64,000 bases of DNA, taken from the NCBI GenBank assembly GCA_965221505.1, contig CBDCSI010000002.1, forward strand, positions 1,685,872-1,749,871, read 5' to 3'. The notes under the pieces were generated by a model. That model worked only from the letters and a program-made list of their open reading frames with translations, had not been told where the DNA came from and made no database searches. Numbering within the stretch: position 1 is the first letter of the stretch; every line of letters starts with the position of its first letter. The position numbers and the translations under genes are program-made. Shown piece after piece: positions 55,190 to 63,783 of the stretch. This DNA comes from CAZPXZ01 sp965221505 (GTDB lineage: Bacteria; Pseudomonadota; Alphaproteobacteria; Rhodobacterales; CAZPXZ01).

Positions 55190-56849
55190 GGTCCGCCGCG
55201 CCGTCGGTCTCGGTGGGGAGGTGGTTCTGGGCGACCGGGCCGCGATAGGCGCGGGTGAGATCCTCCGGCACCTCGGATCCGTCCCGAAGGAAGGGGAGGA
55301 CTCCGCGCCGGGCAGAGCGGCCTCGCGACGCGTCGATCTCCGCGTCGGAGCGGGTGACGCGCTGCGACATGCGCCTCCCCCAGCGGGCGAGGCAGTCGTA
55401 GAGCCGGGCGATCTCCGCCTCGTGGCCGGGCGTCCTTCCGAGATCGACGAACTCCTCGGGGTCGGCCTCGAGGTCGAAGAGCATCGGCGAAAACCCGCCC
55501 TCGGCGTGAACGAGCTTGTAGCGCCCGTCGAAGACCATGAAGAGGCGCGCGTCGCGGGACGAGACGCCGAGCGCGTCCCGCATGGGCGTCATCGAATAGT
55601 CGTACTCGCTGATCGCGAACTCCCGCCAGTCCGGGGTCTCGCCCCGGAGCCAGGGGGAGAGACTCCTCCCTTCCAGGATGTGGTCCGCTACGGAGCCGCC
55701 CGCAGCCTCGACGAAGGTCGGGGCCAGGTCGATCGCCTCGACGAGGGCGTTGCAGGCGGTGCCCCTTGTCGCGTCCGCCTCCTTGCGCGGGTCGTAGACG
55801 ATCAGGGGAATGCGCACCGAGGCGTCGTGGAAGAGATCCTTCTCGCCGAGCCAGTGATCGCCGAGATAGTCGCCGTGGTCCGAGGTCAGGACGATCATGG
55901 TGTCCCGGAGCCGTCCGGTGGCGTCGAGGCGGTCGATCAGCCGCCCGAGCTGGTCGTCGCATTGCCGGACCAGTCCCATATAGGCCGGTATCACCTTTCG
56001 ACGGACTTCGTCGGAGGAGAAGGCGGCGGACACCCTGCGGTCCATGAAGGCGGCGTAGACCGGATGCGGATCCTCGCGCTCGACTTCCGAGCGGGTTGCG
56101 GCCGGGACATGGTTGGCGCCGAAAAGGGCGTGGTACGGCGCCGGGACGATATAGGGCCAGTGCGGCTTGATGTAGCTCAGATGGGCGCACCAGGGTGCTT
56201 CGGCGTTCTCCAGGAACCGCAGCGCCTCGGAGGTCAGCCACGGGGTCTCGCTGTCTTCCTCGCGGATATTGGCCGGCTTGTCGGCATGGTCGAACATCCA
56301 GCCGCTGGCCTTCTCGCCGGCCTCGATCCCCGCGTTGGCGTAGTCGGCCCACGGGTTGTCGCCGTCGTAGCCCCGAGAATTCAGGTAGTCGTTGTAGGGC
56401 GAGCGTTTTTCGTCGTAGAAGCCGTCCGGACCCTCGGCCCAGATCCCGTCGTCGCGCACCCAGACGTCGAAACCGCATTCGGACTGGCGGGCGCCGATCA
56501 CGCTCTCCGGGTCGAGGCCGAGCCGCGCCATGCCGGCGGCGTCCGCCTTCATGTGGGTCTTGCCGATCAGCCAGCAATTCGTGCCGGCCTCGCGCAGGTG
56601 GTCGCCCAACGTGTGCTCCCCGACCCGAAGGGGGACGTTGTTCCACTGTGCGCCGTGGGAGGAGACGTAGCGGCCGGTGTAGAAGCTCATCCGGCTTGCG
56701 CCGCAGACCGGAGACTGGGCGTAGGCGCGGGCGAACCGGACGCCCATCCGCGCGACGCGGTCGAAGTTGGGAGTCTCGAGATGCGGATGTCCGGTGCAGC
56801 CGAGATAGTCGTGGCGCAACTGGTCGTACATGACGAACAGAATGTTCAT
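55182..56849 (-). CDS. Sulfatase / phosphonate monoester hydrolase family enzyme
   Basis: A 555-residue alkaline phosphatase-fold hydrolase. LFVMYDQLRHDYLGCTGHPHL carries an early metal Asp. SPVCGASRMSFYTGRY holds the Cys49-x-Ala-Ser-Arg sequence converted to formylglycine. IVLTSDHGDYLGDHWLGEKD holds the Asp-His metal pair. The layout resembles arylsulfatases and phosphonate monoester hydrolases, and the two cannot be told apart by motif. There is no signal peptide, so it is probably cytosolic. First gene of an operon with the TAXI-TRAP system (eight-base overlap). No formylglycine-generating enzyme gene is in the window. Confidence 0.9.
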   Translation of the reverse strand: MNILFVMYDQLRHDYLGCTGHPHLETPNFDRVARMGVRFARAYAQSPVCGASRMSFYTGRYVSSHGAQWNNVPLRVGEHTLGDHLREAGTNCWLIGKTHMKADAAGMARLGLDPESVIGARQSECGFDVWVRDDGIWAEGPDGFYDEKRSPYNDYLNSRGYDGDNPWADYANAGIEAGEKASGWMFDHADKPANIREEDSETPWLTSEALRFLENAEAPWCAHLSYIKPHWPYIVPAPYHALFGANHVPAATRSEVEREDPHPVYAAFMDRRVSAAFSSDEVRRKVIPAYMGLVRQCDDQLGRLIDRLDATGRLRDTMIVLTSDHGDYLGDHWLGEKDLFHDASVRIPLIVYDPRKEADATRGTACNALVEAIDLAPTFVEAAGGSVADHILEGRSLSPWLRGETPDWREFAISEYDYSMTPMRDALGVSSRDARLFMVFDGRYKLVHAEGGFSPMLFDLEADPEEFVDLGRTPGHEAEIARLYDCLARWGRRMSQRVTRSDAEIDASRGRSARRGVLPFLRDGSEVPEDLTRAYRGPVAQNHLPTETDGAADRD

Positions 56850-57286
56850 CGCGGCCCTCCCCGCGGCGCGTCCTGGCCCGTGCGAGCGTAGCGCAACCGA
56901 CGGACCTGCGGCGTTCCGGGTCACCGGTGCGAGACCGTCGTAGTCGGCGCTTGTCCCGGACACGGAGTGACAGCGGACCGGCAGCCCGCGGGAATCCCGC
57001 CCGGGAAAACGATCGCAGAATCGGCGTAGTTGTAGTGCCAGGCAAACGATCGGCGGGTAAATTGTTCCCAAACGACAATGACTTACGGAATCAGCGAATC
57101 ACGAAACTGCCAACTTGGGTCAAGCCGCGCCGATGTCTCGGCCGCCGGTCCGGGATGGCGCTCGGAGGTCGGCGAACCGGCCGCCGGGGCCGGATCGGCT
57201 GTCAGACTGACGATCTCGGTGACCCTCCTGTCCAGTGCCTCGAGCGGGTCGGCGAAGCCCGTTGCGCTGCGGATTCTCACCCGGCT
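56850..57286. other. Gap between the sulfatase and DraG-VOC genes
   Basis: A 437-base stretch holding the sulfatase promoter region. An AT-richer patch (about 57010-57120) is the likely promoter site. No gene or RNA was recognised. Confidence 0.45.
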
Positions 57287-59092
57287 TTACCGGCGCTCGG
57301 CTACTTCGAGGAGGTTCCCTTCCGGGTCCCGACAACGAAACGTCCGTTCGCCCTGCCGTATCGACGCGATCGGGTGCGCTGTATGCTCAGCCGCCTTCAC
57401 GCGTTCGTATGCGTGTCTCAGGTCCGAAACGCGGACCAGGAGTCGATGCCGCCCGGCGCCGGGCGCAATGCCGATCTCGTCGTCGCGCGCTTTCCGGTCG
57501 TGTTCCTCCTCGACGAGCGTCAGCATTCCGAAGGATACGAGACGTGAAGTCCGCTCCTCGGGCTCGATTCCGAGCACCTCCTCGTAGAACTTGCTCGTCT
57601 GCAACACGTCGCGAACGCTTAGCTTCACGCCTACGACTGCGGCAGAGAGCGGGGCTTCGGACGTGCGGGCGACTGTCCACGGCGCCGTCCCCGTCGTCGC
57701 GATGTCGGCCTGTTTCGGCTTTCGCCCGACCTTCGTTACGTAGACGGTCTGGCCGTCGGAAATCCGCAGCTCCCACCTTCGTGCCGTCGTCGTTCTCGAT
57801 AGCGGCTTGAGAGAAACGACGTCGACGACCGCTGCCGACCGCGTACCGTCCAGGACGAGACTTCCCCGGTATCCCTCGACGAGCGGGTGCATCAAGCCGT
57901 CCAGGTCTCTCTCCGTGACGCTGCGCAGCCTTGGCGGCCGGTCCGCCGCAGCGGAAGGACCGCGAGCGAGCCGGTTCGCAACCCGTCGCAAGTAGTCGCA
58001 ATCTTGTACGGCGTACCAATCCGTGGGCAGCCAGGCGCTGCCGGCGAGGCTGCCCATGAGGCTCCCCGTCATCGCCGCAACCGTATCGGTATCCGCTCCG
58101 TGCGCGAATGCGGCTTTCAGAACGCCCTGCACCGGCTGCGGGGCGAATCGCGCACAGAGGTAGACGGCAGCCGCGGCACCGACGGTTCCGGAGCCCTTCG
58201 CTTCTCCAAAGCACCCGAGATCCCGCAGGACACGGTCGTCGTCCGCGATCGCGCCGTCTGCCAATCCCCGCGCTGCGATCTCGAGTAGCTGCCGCATTTC
58301 CTCGACTGTCCGTGTCCAGAGAGCGGCGTAGCCGCCGCGAAACTGTCGCTCAGCCGCCTCCGTCCAGCCTCTGTGGGAGTGCGTGCTCGCCGGGAGCCGG
58401 CCCCACGCGTCGATGCCGTCCGAGACGGCCTCTACGAGCTGGCCGAACCGAAGCGTGTGCCGAGCGCGCAGTAGCCACCACGCCGCATAGGCGAGGACGG
58501 TCGCCCCGACGAGCGCCCGAGGATGGCCGTGCGTGGACACGCCGTCGGACACCACGTCAAGCAGCATGGGTGCGGGGTTCTCGGCACCCGAGAAGTAGAT
58601 CGCATGCGGCAGAACCCGCATGGCGACCCCGTTGCCGCCGGCTCCGAAGTAGCGGTCGACGAGACCGGCGTTTCCGGTCCACGGGGCGGAACCCTTCGCC
58701 CAGCTCCTGGCTGCCCGTTTGGTGGCTCCCCCGCCGCCGCGCTCGTAGAGCGTCCACAACGGCAACTCGGTGCGGGTGAGCACGGCCCACCAACCGGAGC
58801 CCGAGACCATGCGGGCTCGCGCGACCGCCAGCGCCAGCTGGGTGTCGTCGCTGTACTCTCCGCGCAGGACTGCCTCCTCGTGCGGGTAGTGCTGTCCGCC
58901 CGCCCGTCGCATCCACTGCCGAAACCCGATCGATGGGCGGGCAGGCTCCCGACGGTCAAGCGTTCTTCGCGGGGATTCCTGCGGCCAGCCGAGGGAATCG
59001 CCTGCCGCCAACGCGATAAGGGCGCCCTGGGCCTTCGCCTGCGAGCAGCCTTCCGTCCTCGCCGGCGGCTCGTTCTCGTGGGCGTCAGTCAT
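57287..59092 (-). CDS. ADP-ribosylglycohydrolase (DraG/ARH family) fused to a C-terminal VOC/glyoxalase domain
   Basis: A 601-residue fusion. Residues about 17-375 are an ADP-ribosyl-glycohydrolase: QGALIALAAGDSLGWP, the metal-binding SDDT at 81-84, GGNGVAMRVLPHA, and GADTDTVAAMTGSLMGSLAG at 332-351 with its metal Asp residues. These enzymes remove ADP-ribose from proteins or nucleic acids. Residues about 385-480 form a small linking domain. Residues about 487-600 (VGVKLSVRDVLQTSKFYEEV to RDPEGNLLEVAERR) are a VOC/glyoxalase module. I do not know this combination. It lies 156 bases downstream of an XRE-ImmA/IrrE gene on the same strand and is probably cotranscribed. Confidence 0.85.
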   Translation of the reverse strand: MTDAHENEPPARTEGCSQAKAQGALIALAAGDSLGWPQESPRRTLDRREPARPSIGFRQWMRRAGGQHYPHEEAVLRGEYSDDTQLALAVARARMVSGSGWWAVLTRTELPLWTLYERGGGGATKRAARSWAKGSAPWTGNAGLVDRYFGAGGNGVAMRVLPHAIYFSGAENPAPMLLDVVSDGVSTHGHPRALVGATVLAYAAWWLLRARHTLRFGQLVEAVSDGIDAWGRLPASTHSHRGWTEAAERQFRGGYAALWTRTVEEMRQLLEIAARGLADGAIADDDRVLRDLGCFGEAKGSGTVGAAAAVYLCARFAPQPVQGVLKAAFAHGADTDTVAAMTGSLMGSLAGSAWLPTDWYAVQDCDYLRRVANRLARGPSAAADRPPRLRSVTERDLDGLMHPLVEGYRGSLVLDGTRSAAVVDVVSLKPLSRTTTARRWELRISDGQTVYVTKVGRKPKQADIATTGTAPWTVARTSEAPLSAAVVGVKLSVRDVLQTSKFYEEVLGIEPEERTSRLVSFGMLTLVEEEHDRKARDDEIGIAPGAGRHRLLVRVSDLRHAYERVKAAEHTAHPIASIRQGERTFRCRDPEGNLLEVAERR

Positions 59093-59248
59093 CGTCGTCT
59101 CCTGCGTAGAGTTCCTCCTCCGACGGAGAATCGCTGGCCCGACGAGCGGAGCTTAACCGGCCTGCGTCGAAGAAATCCGGGGCCATGAAGATTGGCGGTA
59201 CGCGCTCCTGTCGACGAGCGCCGCACCGCGGCGCCGAATGGCGACAGT

Positions 59249-60355
59249 TCACAGTTCGGCTGGCGATTCGACGCCATGCGTCGCGAAAAGAACCGCCAGA
59301 TCGTCCAGGGTCAGATCGAGCAGCCCCGCCGCGCGCCGCGCTGAGACGAATCCCTCATCGACGGCGCGAGCGAGTACCTCCGTGAACGGCGCCGAGTACA
59401 AGGCCGGAATGGCGTCCGCTGCGGCCGCATTGCCGTCGTTGCGCAATGCGGCCTCCGGCAGGGAGCGCGCTGCCGCCGGCTTCAACTGGCCGAGCGCCAC
59501 CAGCCGCCAACGCAGGGCCGAAGCGGTCACCCGAAGCTGTTTCGCCATCGCGTTCAGCCGTGCGATCAGTTCGCTTTCCCCCAACCCGTCCCAGCCTTCG
59601 TGCCGCTTCAGCGCCGCAGCCGGTATCAGGACCGCCGCCGCGAAGCGGTTGGCGAGCCGCTGCACCCGCCGGCCGCCGGCATCCTTCGCCTCCTCGGAGC
59701 GCTCCGGGGGCATCGAGTCCCAGGTCAGGATGTGAAACAACTCACGTGCGAGGTCGAAATTGCGGCGGCCCGGAGCCTCCCGACGGGCGATCAGGACGGT
59801 GTCCAGTTCAGGGAGGCGGCACACCCCTCCGCAAACGCCTTCGAACGCGTCTGTCATGAGCACCAGGATTCCCAGCTTTCGTTCCATGACCTCGACCAAG
59901 TTCGTTGCAGGCACTTCGCCGAGACCGAATTCTGTCGCGAACCGCTCACCGGCCAGCATGGCGTCTTCAGGGCTCGAGTGCCGATCGAGCCGCAGCGACC
60001 GGCGCATGAGCGGTGGCTCGCGCCCGAATCGCGGCGCCAGCGTGCGATACGCTGCGATCCAGCGGCCGGCGTCGCGCTCGTAGCCGCTGAGCCGCTCGGC
60101 CGAAACGCCGGTATGGCGCCAGGAGAAGCGGCCCTCGCCGACGAGGCGAAACGGGTCTGTGAAGTGTTCGAGCGGCGCCACCAGCTTCTCCATGGCCAGC
60201 ACGAGTTCTTCCGCCGAGAGGCGGCGTGTGCCGGTCTCGACGGCAGAAACGATCTGTCGATCCTTGAAGTCGAGCATTCCCGCTAGCTGGTCCTGGCTGA
60301 AGCCGAGCTCTTCCCGCAGCGCCTGGAGTCGGGAGCCGATCAACGGTTTCGACAT
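59249..60355 (-). CDS. XRE-family regulator with ImmA/IrrE (DUF955) domain lacking zinc ligands
   Basis: A 368-residue protein. The N-terminal helix-turn-helix (about 6-55) includes LQALREELGFSQDQLAGML. The ImmA/IrrE-type domain (about 125-250) has FDLARELFHILTW where relatives have HELFH, so the first His is Arg204. The third ligand position before LANRFAAAVLIP is Gln232 where Glu is usual. Glu205 and His208 remain. Protease activity is therefore doubtful, and the domain may serve as a sensor or dimeriser. A C-terminal helical part follows. The ATG follows GGGAGGG. It precedes the DraG-VOC gene and may control it. Confidence 0.85.
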   Translation of the reverse strand: MSKPLIGSRLQALREELGFSQDQLAGMLDFKDRQIVSAVETGTRRLSAEELVLAMEKLVAPLEHFTDPFRLVGEGRFSWRHTGVSAERLSGYERDAGRWIAAYRTLAPRFGREPPLMRRSLRLDRHSSPEDAMLAGERFATEFGLGEVPATNLVEVMERKLGILVLMTDAFEGVCGGVCRLPELDTVLIARREAPGRRNFDLARELFHILTWDSMPPERSEEAKDAGGRRVQRLANRFAAAVLIPAAALKRHEGWDGLGESELIARLNAMAKQLRVTASALRWRLVALGQLKPAAARSLPEAALRNDGNAAAADAIPALYSAPFTEVLARAVDEGFVSARRAAGLLDLTLDDLAVLFATHGVESPAEL

Positions 60356-60949
60356 GTCGCCCTCCCATTCGTCATACGTTGCACATTGCCGAATGCAAGG
60401 ACTATATACGACCCGAATTTCTCATGACACTTCGTCATTGTCCATCGCGCGCACGCGCGGTGACGCTGTTGCAACGACGACTTCTCATGCCCGGGCGACC
60501 GTGAGGGACGGCACCCCGTCCGGCCACACTCGGTACGGCGCATTCTTGTGGTTCAGGTGTGGGGCTTCCATTGCGATGCGATGTCTGGCGAGCGACCCGG
60601 GTAGGCATGCGGGATCGGTGCGCAGGTTGGGCCGAGACGACGGTGTCGCCGCTGACCCTCGTCTCACCTCGACCCCGTCCTTCAGGCGTTTAGTATCGCG
60701 TATCCTGACCACTTCTGTCGCGGCCATGCGGCGACGGCCGGCACCATGTCCAGGGCTGTTAGGCGGACGCGGCCGGCAGGTGCGGATGCGACCGGCCCGC
60801 GCAGGAAGCATCCGTCTGCGTGACGGTCTCGCGACAGCCGCGCAGGCCCCCATCCGCGATTGGAAAATGAAGGCATACAGACGCCCGATCACGTACAGCC
60901 CGAATCATAAGTCGTTTTCGCGTCTACCTATATGCTGCCGCTACGGAAA
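60356..60949. other. Gap upstream of the ImmA/IrrE regulator
   Basis: The first 85 bases hold the regulator's leader and promoter. The remainder (to the IS5 remnant) has only short compositional frames on both strands and no recognisable gene. Confidence 0.45.
60401..60438 (-). promoter_or_regulatory. Candidate promoter with palindromic operator for the ImmA/IrrE regulator
   Basis: On the minus strand a -35-like GTGTCA (60425-60430), an 18-base spacer and -10 TATAGT (60401-60406) precede the gene. The palindrome ATGAC-N5-GTCAT (60424-60438) covers the -35. The octamer TTCGTCAT at 60431-60438 recurs at 60368-60375, 63 bases away (about six helical turns), which suits cooperative autoregulation. 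Inferred from sequence only. Confidence 0.45.
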
Positions 60950-61650
60950 TTCCGTCGCGTCCCTCACAGGCCACAGGGCGCACGAGAAACCGTGCTTCGG
61001 CCAGTTGCACCCATGCGAGGGAAGAGAAACTTCCCGCTCGTACTCCCCGGAGAGCGGTCGGTAGCGTCTCTTCCGGGCGAAGGTTCGTTCGAAGACCAAG
61101 CGTCGGGAGAGGACTACGAAACCCTCGGCATTCGGTCTCTCTTCGACGGCTTTCGGGAGACCAGGGTGGCCGTGTTCGGCACACTTGTGCTGTAGCTTCG
61201 GACCCCGATTACTCCTTGTCGGCAAACATCGGCTCGACCGACGGCGTTTCCGCGAGCTACTCCAGCAGACCGTAGACCGCACCGTCCAGGTCCCAAACGT
61301 CTGCAGAACGGACCCGGATCGCGATCGGCGAACCCTCGACATCGACCGCCAAGCCGCCAAGTGCCTGTTGCGACCGGAGATTCTCTTGCCCGCGTCACAT
61401 CTGCGCGGACCACCGCTCTCCTTCGTCCTGGCGCATTAGCTGTCCGGGATCGCAGCCCGCGGCTACGGCGAGCGGCCCGCGAGTAAACGGGAAAGGTTCC
61501 GAAGCGCTCCAATAGCCCGCTGCAGCACGCCGCCATCCATCCAGGCAAAGAAATGGTTCCAAACCGTCGAGAACGGCTGGAGGGCACAGCGGAATGAGGC
61601 GTTCCTGGCACACTGTCGCAAGCATGTACTGAACCGCGCCGAATACGCAG
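60950..61650 (-). pseudogene. Decayed IS5-family transposase
   Basis: Fragments of one transposase appear across frames on the minus strand. The N-terminal piece LQPFSTVWNHFFAWMDGGVL (about 61540-61600) matches the DUF4096 segment PPFSTVxxYFxxWxxxGVL. Further on, LQHKCAEHGHPGLPK and EGFVVLSRRLVFERTFARKR with GEYER (about 61020-61170) match the C-terminal GFVVLPRRWVVERTFAW signature. Frameshifts and stops separate them, so it is inactive. Ends are approximate and no terminal repeats were found. Confidence 0.75.
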
Positions 61651-61978
61651 GTCCGAACACATGGCGCATTCGCGATCGCCGAGCGACCGGGCCATCTTGC
61701 ATGATCGGCCCCTCGGTCCGGTGTCTGAAACCAATCGCTCCGACGCGGGAACGAGCGCTTCCAGGGAGCGGGCTGCACCCGGTACCCGAACGAGGATTGC
61801 CATGGCTCCTCGACCGTCATTACCCCGACGAAGTCAGTCGTACCTGCGAATGGCGATACCTCGGGCGGAACGCGGACTTGCCAGACTTTCAGATAGGGAC
61901 CGAGAGCGCTACACATTCTGCCCGCAACCCTTGGGTCGTACGAATTTCCGCCGTCGGTTGAACTCCGACGTTGCCCGC
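61651..61978. other. Gap between the IS5 remnant and the methyltransferase gene
   Basis: A 328-base stretch. A minus-strand frame (LKVWQVRVPPEVSPFAGTTD and on) reads somewhat like protein but matches nothing I know. Probably debris of inserted DNA downstream of the restriction-modification genes. Confidence 0.4.
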
Positions 61979-63151
61979 TCACCCATGACACTCTTCGAGG
62001 GACAAGCGGGTCGAATTCACAAACCTGACGCCCGGGTAGTTCCGGCCGGTCGGGCAGCCGCTTCCAGTAGTGACTACTACCAACACACAATCGCCCTTTC
62101 CGTTACTGGCTTTCACCAGCGCGTCCGCTGCTTGATCCCGACTCTCGCCGTCTCGCTGCACACGGAGCAAGACTGCCCGTCCTCCGACGTCTTTCCGTAA
62201 TATGCCGTCGATGCCCTTGTTCCGATGAACAGGCGAGTAGTCTACTCCGGCAAGATGCATTGCCGCTTCGGGATCGTGTGTCTTGCAGGCTCTGCCGCCG
62301 TCGATCGCCAGTACGGAGTCGCTCTCCACCGGTCGACCGAGTCGCTCACGGGTCAGGTTCACAGCGTCGGCAGATACGTCAATTCCGATCGCGCTCCGTC
62401 CGAGTGTACGCGCTGCCACAAGAGTGGTGCCGCTCCCGCAGAACGGGTCCAGCACCATGTCTCCAACCTCAGTGGTCAACTCAATGATTCTCCTGAGAAG
62501 TCTGACGGGCTTCTGGGTGGGGTAGCCGGTTCGCTCCTTCGCCTTGGGGTTTAGGAAGGGTATCTCCCATACGTCACCCAGCGGCACTCCCTTCTTGGCC
62601 CCGTTGTTAACGATCTCTCCATCGGCTCCTCTCGCATAGACGATCTTGCCGCGGTCGTCTCGCTCCCGCCTCTGCATGAGCTGGTCGACGTTGGTCATAG
62701 GAGAGTATTCGACAAATTTCGGAAAGAACTTGTATCGCGGTCCCTTAGAGAAGAAGTAGATAGTATGATGGCTGTTGAGGAGGCCTCGCTTCGCATTCGA
62801 CCATCGTCGAAACGCCCAGATAATTTCCGACCGAAAGCTCGCGCTCCCGAATATCTCTTCGAGGACGAGCCGGACGAGGTGGGCCGCTGTCCTGTCACAG
62901 TGAAAGAACAAGGAGCCTGTTGGCTTCAATCTGCCATAGGCCTTCGACAAGCGTTCGTACAGAAAATTCGAATAGTGCCGTTCTCCCTTCCACAGGTCAG
63001 AAAACTCGTACGTCCGAGCGCCGTCGCGCGTCTGGAGACGACGGACGGACTGAGTGAAGAATGGGGGATCCACGTATATGAGGTCGGCACTTTCAGGCTC
63101 GATGTCTTCGAGGACATGAAGGCAATCGCCGTGGTATACAGCTTGTGTCAT
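61979..63151 (-). CDS. Type II DNA methyltransferase (N6-adenine or N4-cytosine), beta class
   Basis: A 390-residue DNA methyltransferase. VYHGDCLHVLEDIEPESADL leads to the catalytic DPPF at 28-31. A recognition region follows, then TGYPTQKPVRLLRRIIELTT and the SAM-binding DPFCGSGTT at 235-243. Catalytic motif before SAM motif is the beta order. About 100 extra C-terminal residues (from 285, with YSPVHRNKGIDGILRKDVGG) form a separate domain I do not recognise. The start overlaps the endonuclease stop (ATGA), so the pair is translationally coupled. It should protect host DNA at the cognate site. Confidence 0.9.
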   Translation of the reverse strand: MTQAVYHGDCLHVLEDIEPESADLIYVDPPFFTQSVRRLQTRDGARTYEFSDLWKGERHYSNFLYERLSKAYGRLKPTGSLFFHCDRTAAHLVRLVLEEIFGSASFRSEIIWAFRRWSNAKRGLLNSHHTIYFFSKGPRYKFFPKFVEYSPMTNVDQLMQRRERDDRGKIVYARGADGEIVNNGAKKGVPLGDVWEIPFLNPKAKERTGYPTQKPVRLLRRIIELTTEVGDMVLDPFCGSGTTLVAARTLGRSAIGIDVSADAVNLTRERLGRPVESDSVLAIDGGRACKTHDPEAAMHLAGVDYSPVHRNKGIDGILRKDVGGRAVLLRVQRDGESRDQAADALVKASNGKGDCVLVVVTTGSGCPTGRNYPGVRFVNSTRLSLEECHG

Positions 63152-63783
63152 GACTCCATTCGCTCTGATGCTATACTATCGAGAAGCGCCAGGAGGTCAA
63201 CGCCGGTGTAGTTGCGGACATATTGCCAAGCCGCAGTCCCATAGTGGTACTCTCCGTTCACGCCCTCGTAGAGGTCTTCCAGATTTCGCTGAATCCTAAT
63301 TGCCTGCTCTCTGTTGGGATAGAAGAACATGACCCGTATGGGCTTGAAGCCGGCGCTCCGAATAACCCGAATGCGAGTGTGTTCCTTGGCAATGTGGTCT
63401 CCATCCGTCGTTGCGTCCCTCCACTTGATTTCGACTGCATCTCGGTTTTCGATCAGGCAGTCGATCTCGAAGGTCTTGGGGCGTTGGCCGAGCGTGTTCG
63501 GAATCCGTACAGATCCGGCGTCGGGAAAAACCGACCGAAAGCATAGTCGGGCAGCTCTCTCGAGAAACAAGCCGGCGTGGCTGTACAGGAAGCGTCCCTT
63601 GTTCTGGTAGAAGTCAATCGTTCGACCTTCATCCGCGTCGACTCCCAAGGCGCGATAGATGAGATAGTGACTGGTGTCATCTTCGACCATCTCGGCGCGT
63701 CGAGCGTCCACGCGCTCCCGGAGCGTCTTCGCATACTGCTCGGCTAATTCGCGGATTTGAGCTTCGACCGTCACGAGACGCAC
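63148..63783 (-). CDS. Type II restriction endonuclease, ApaLI-like
   Basis: A 211-residue nuclease. IDFYQNKGRFLYSHAGLFLE and the catalytic core FEIDCLIENRDAVEIKWRDA form a PD-(D/E)xK site (Asp108, Glu118, Lys120). The overall pattern matches the ApaLI-type family as I remember it. ApaLI cuts GTGCAC, but the specificity here is unknown. It starts at GTG (63783, or 63774) with no obvious ribosome site. The endonuclease gene comes before the methyltransferase, with no controller gene visible between. Confidence 0.8.
   Translation of the reverse strand: MRLVTVEAQIRELAEQYAKTLRERVDARRAEMVEDDTSHYLIYRALGVDADEGRTIDFYQNKGRFLYSHAGLFLERAARLCFRSVFPDAGSVRIPNTLGQRPKTFEIDCLIENRDAVEIKWRDATTDGDHIAKEHTRIRVIRSAGFKPIRVMFFYPNREQAIRIQRNLEDLYEGVNGEYHYGTAAWQYVRNYTGVDLLALLDSIASERMES

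Noticed and set aside
53063..55258. A 731-codon highly charged plus-strand frame
   Set aside because: Antisense to the TRAP permease, with the same mirror effect and no independent support.
60371..60398. Alternative promoter TTGCAT-N16-TATGAC before the ImmA/IrrE gene
   Set aside because: Its start point would fall inside the Shine-Dalgarno sequence, so the upstream pair at 60401-60430 is more plausible.
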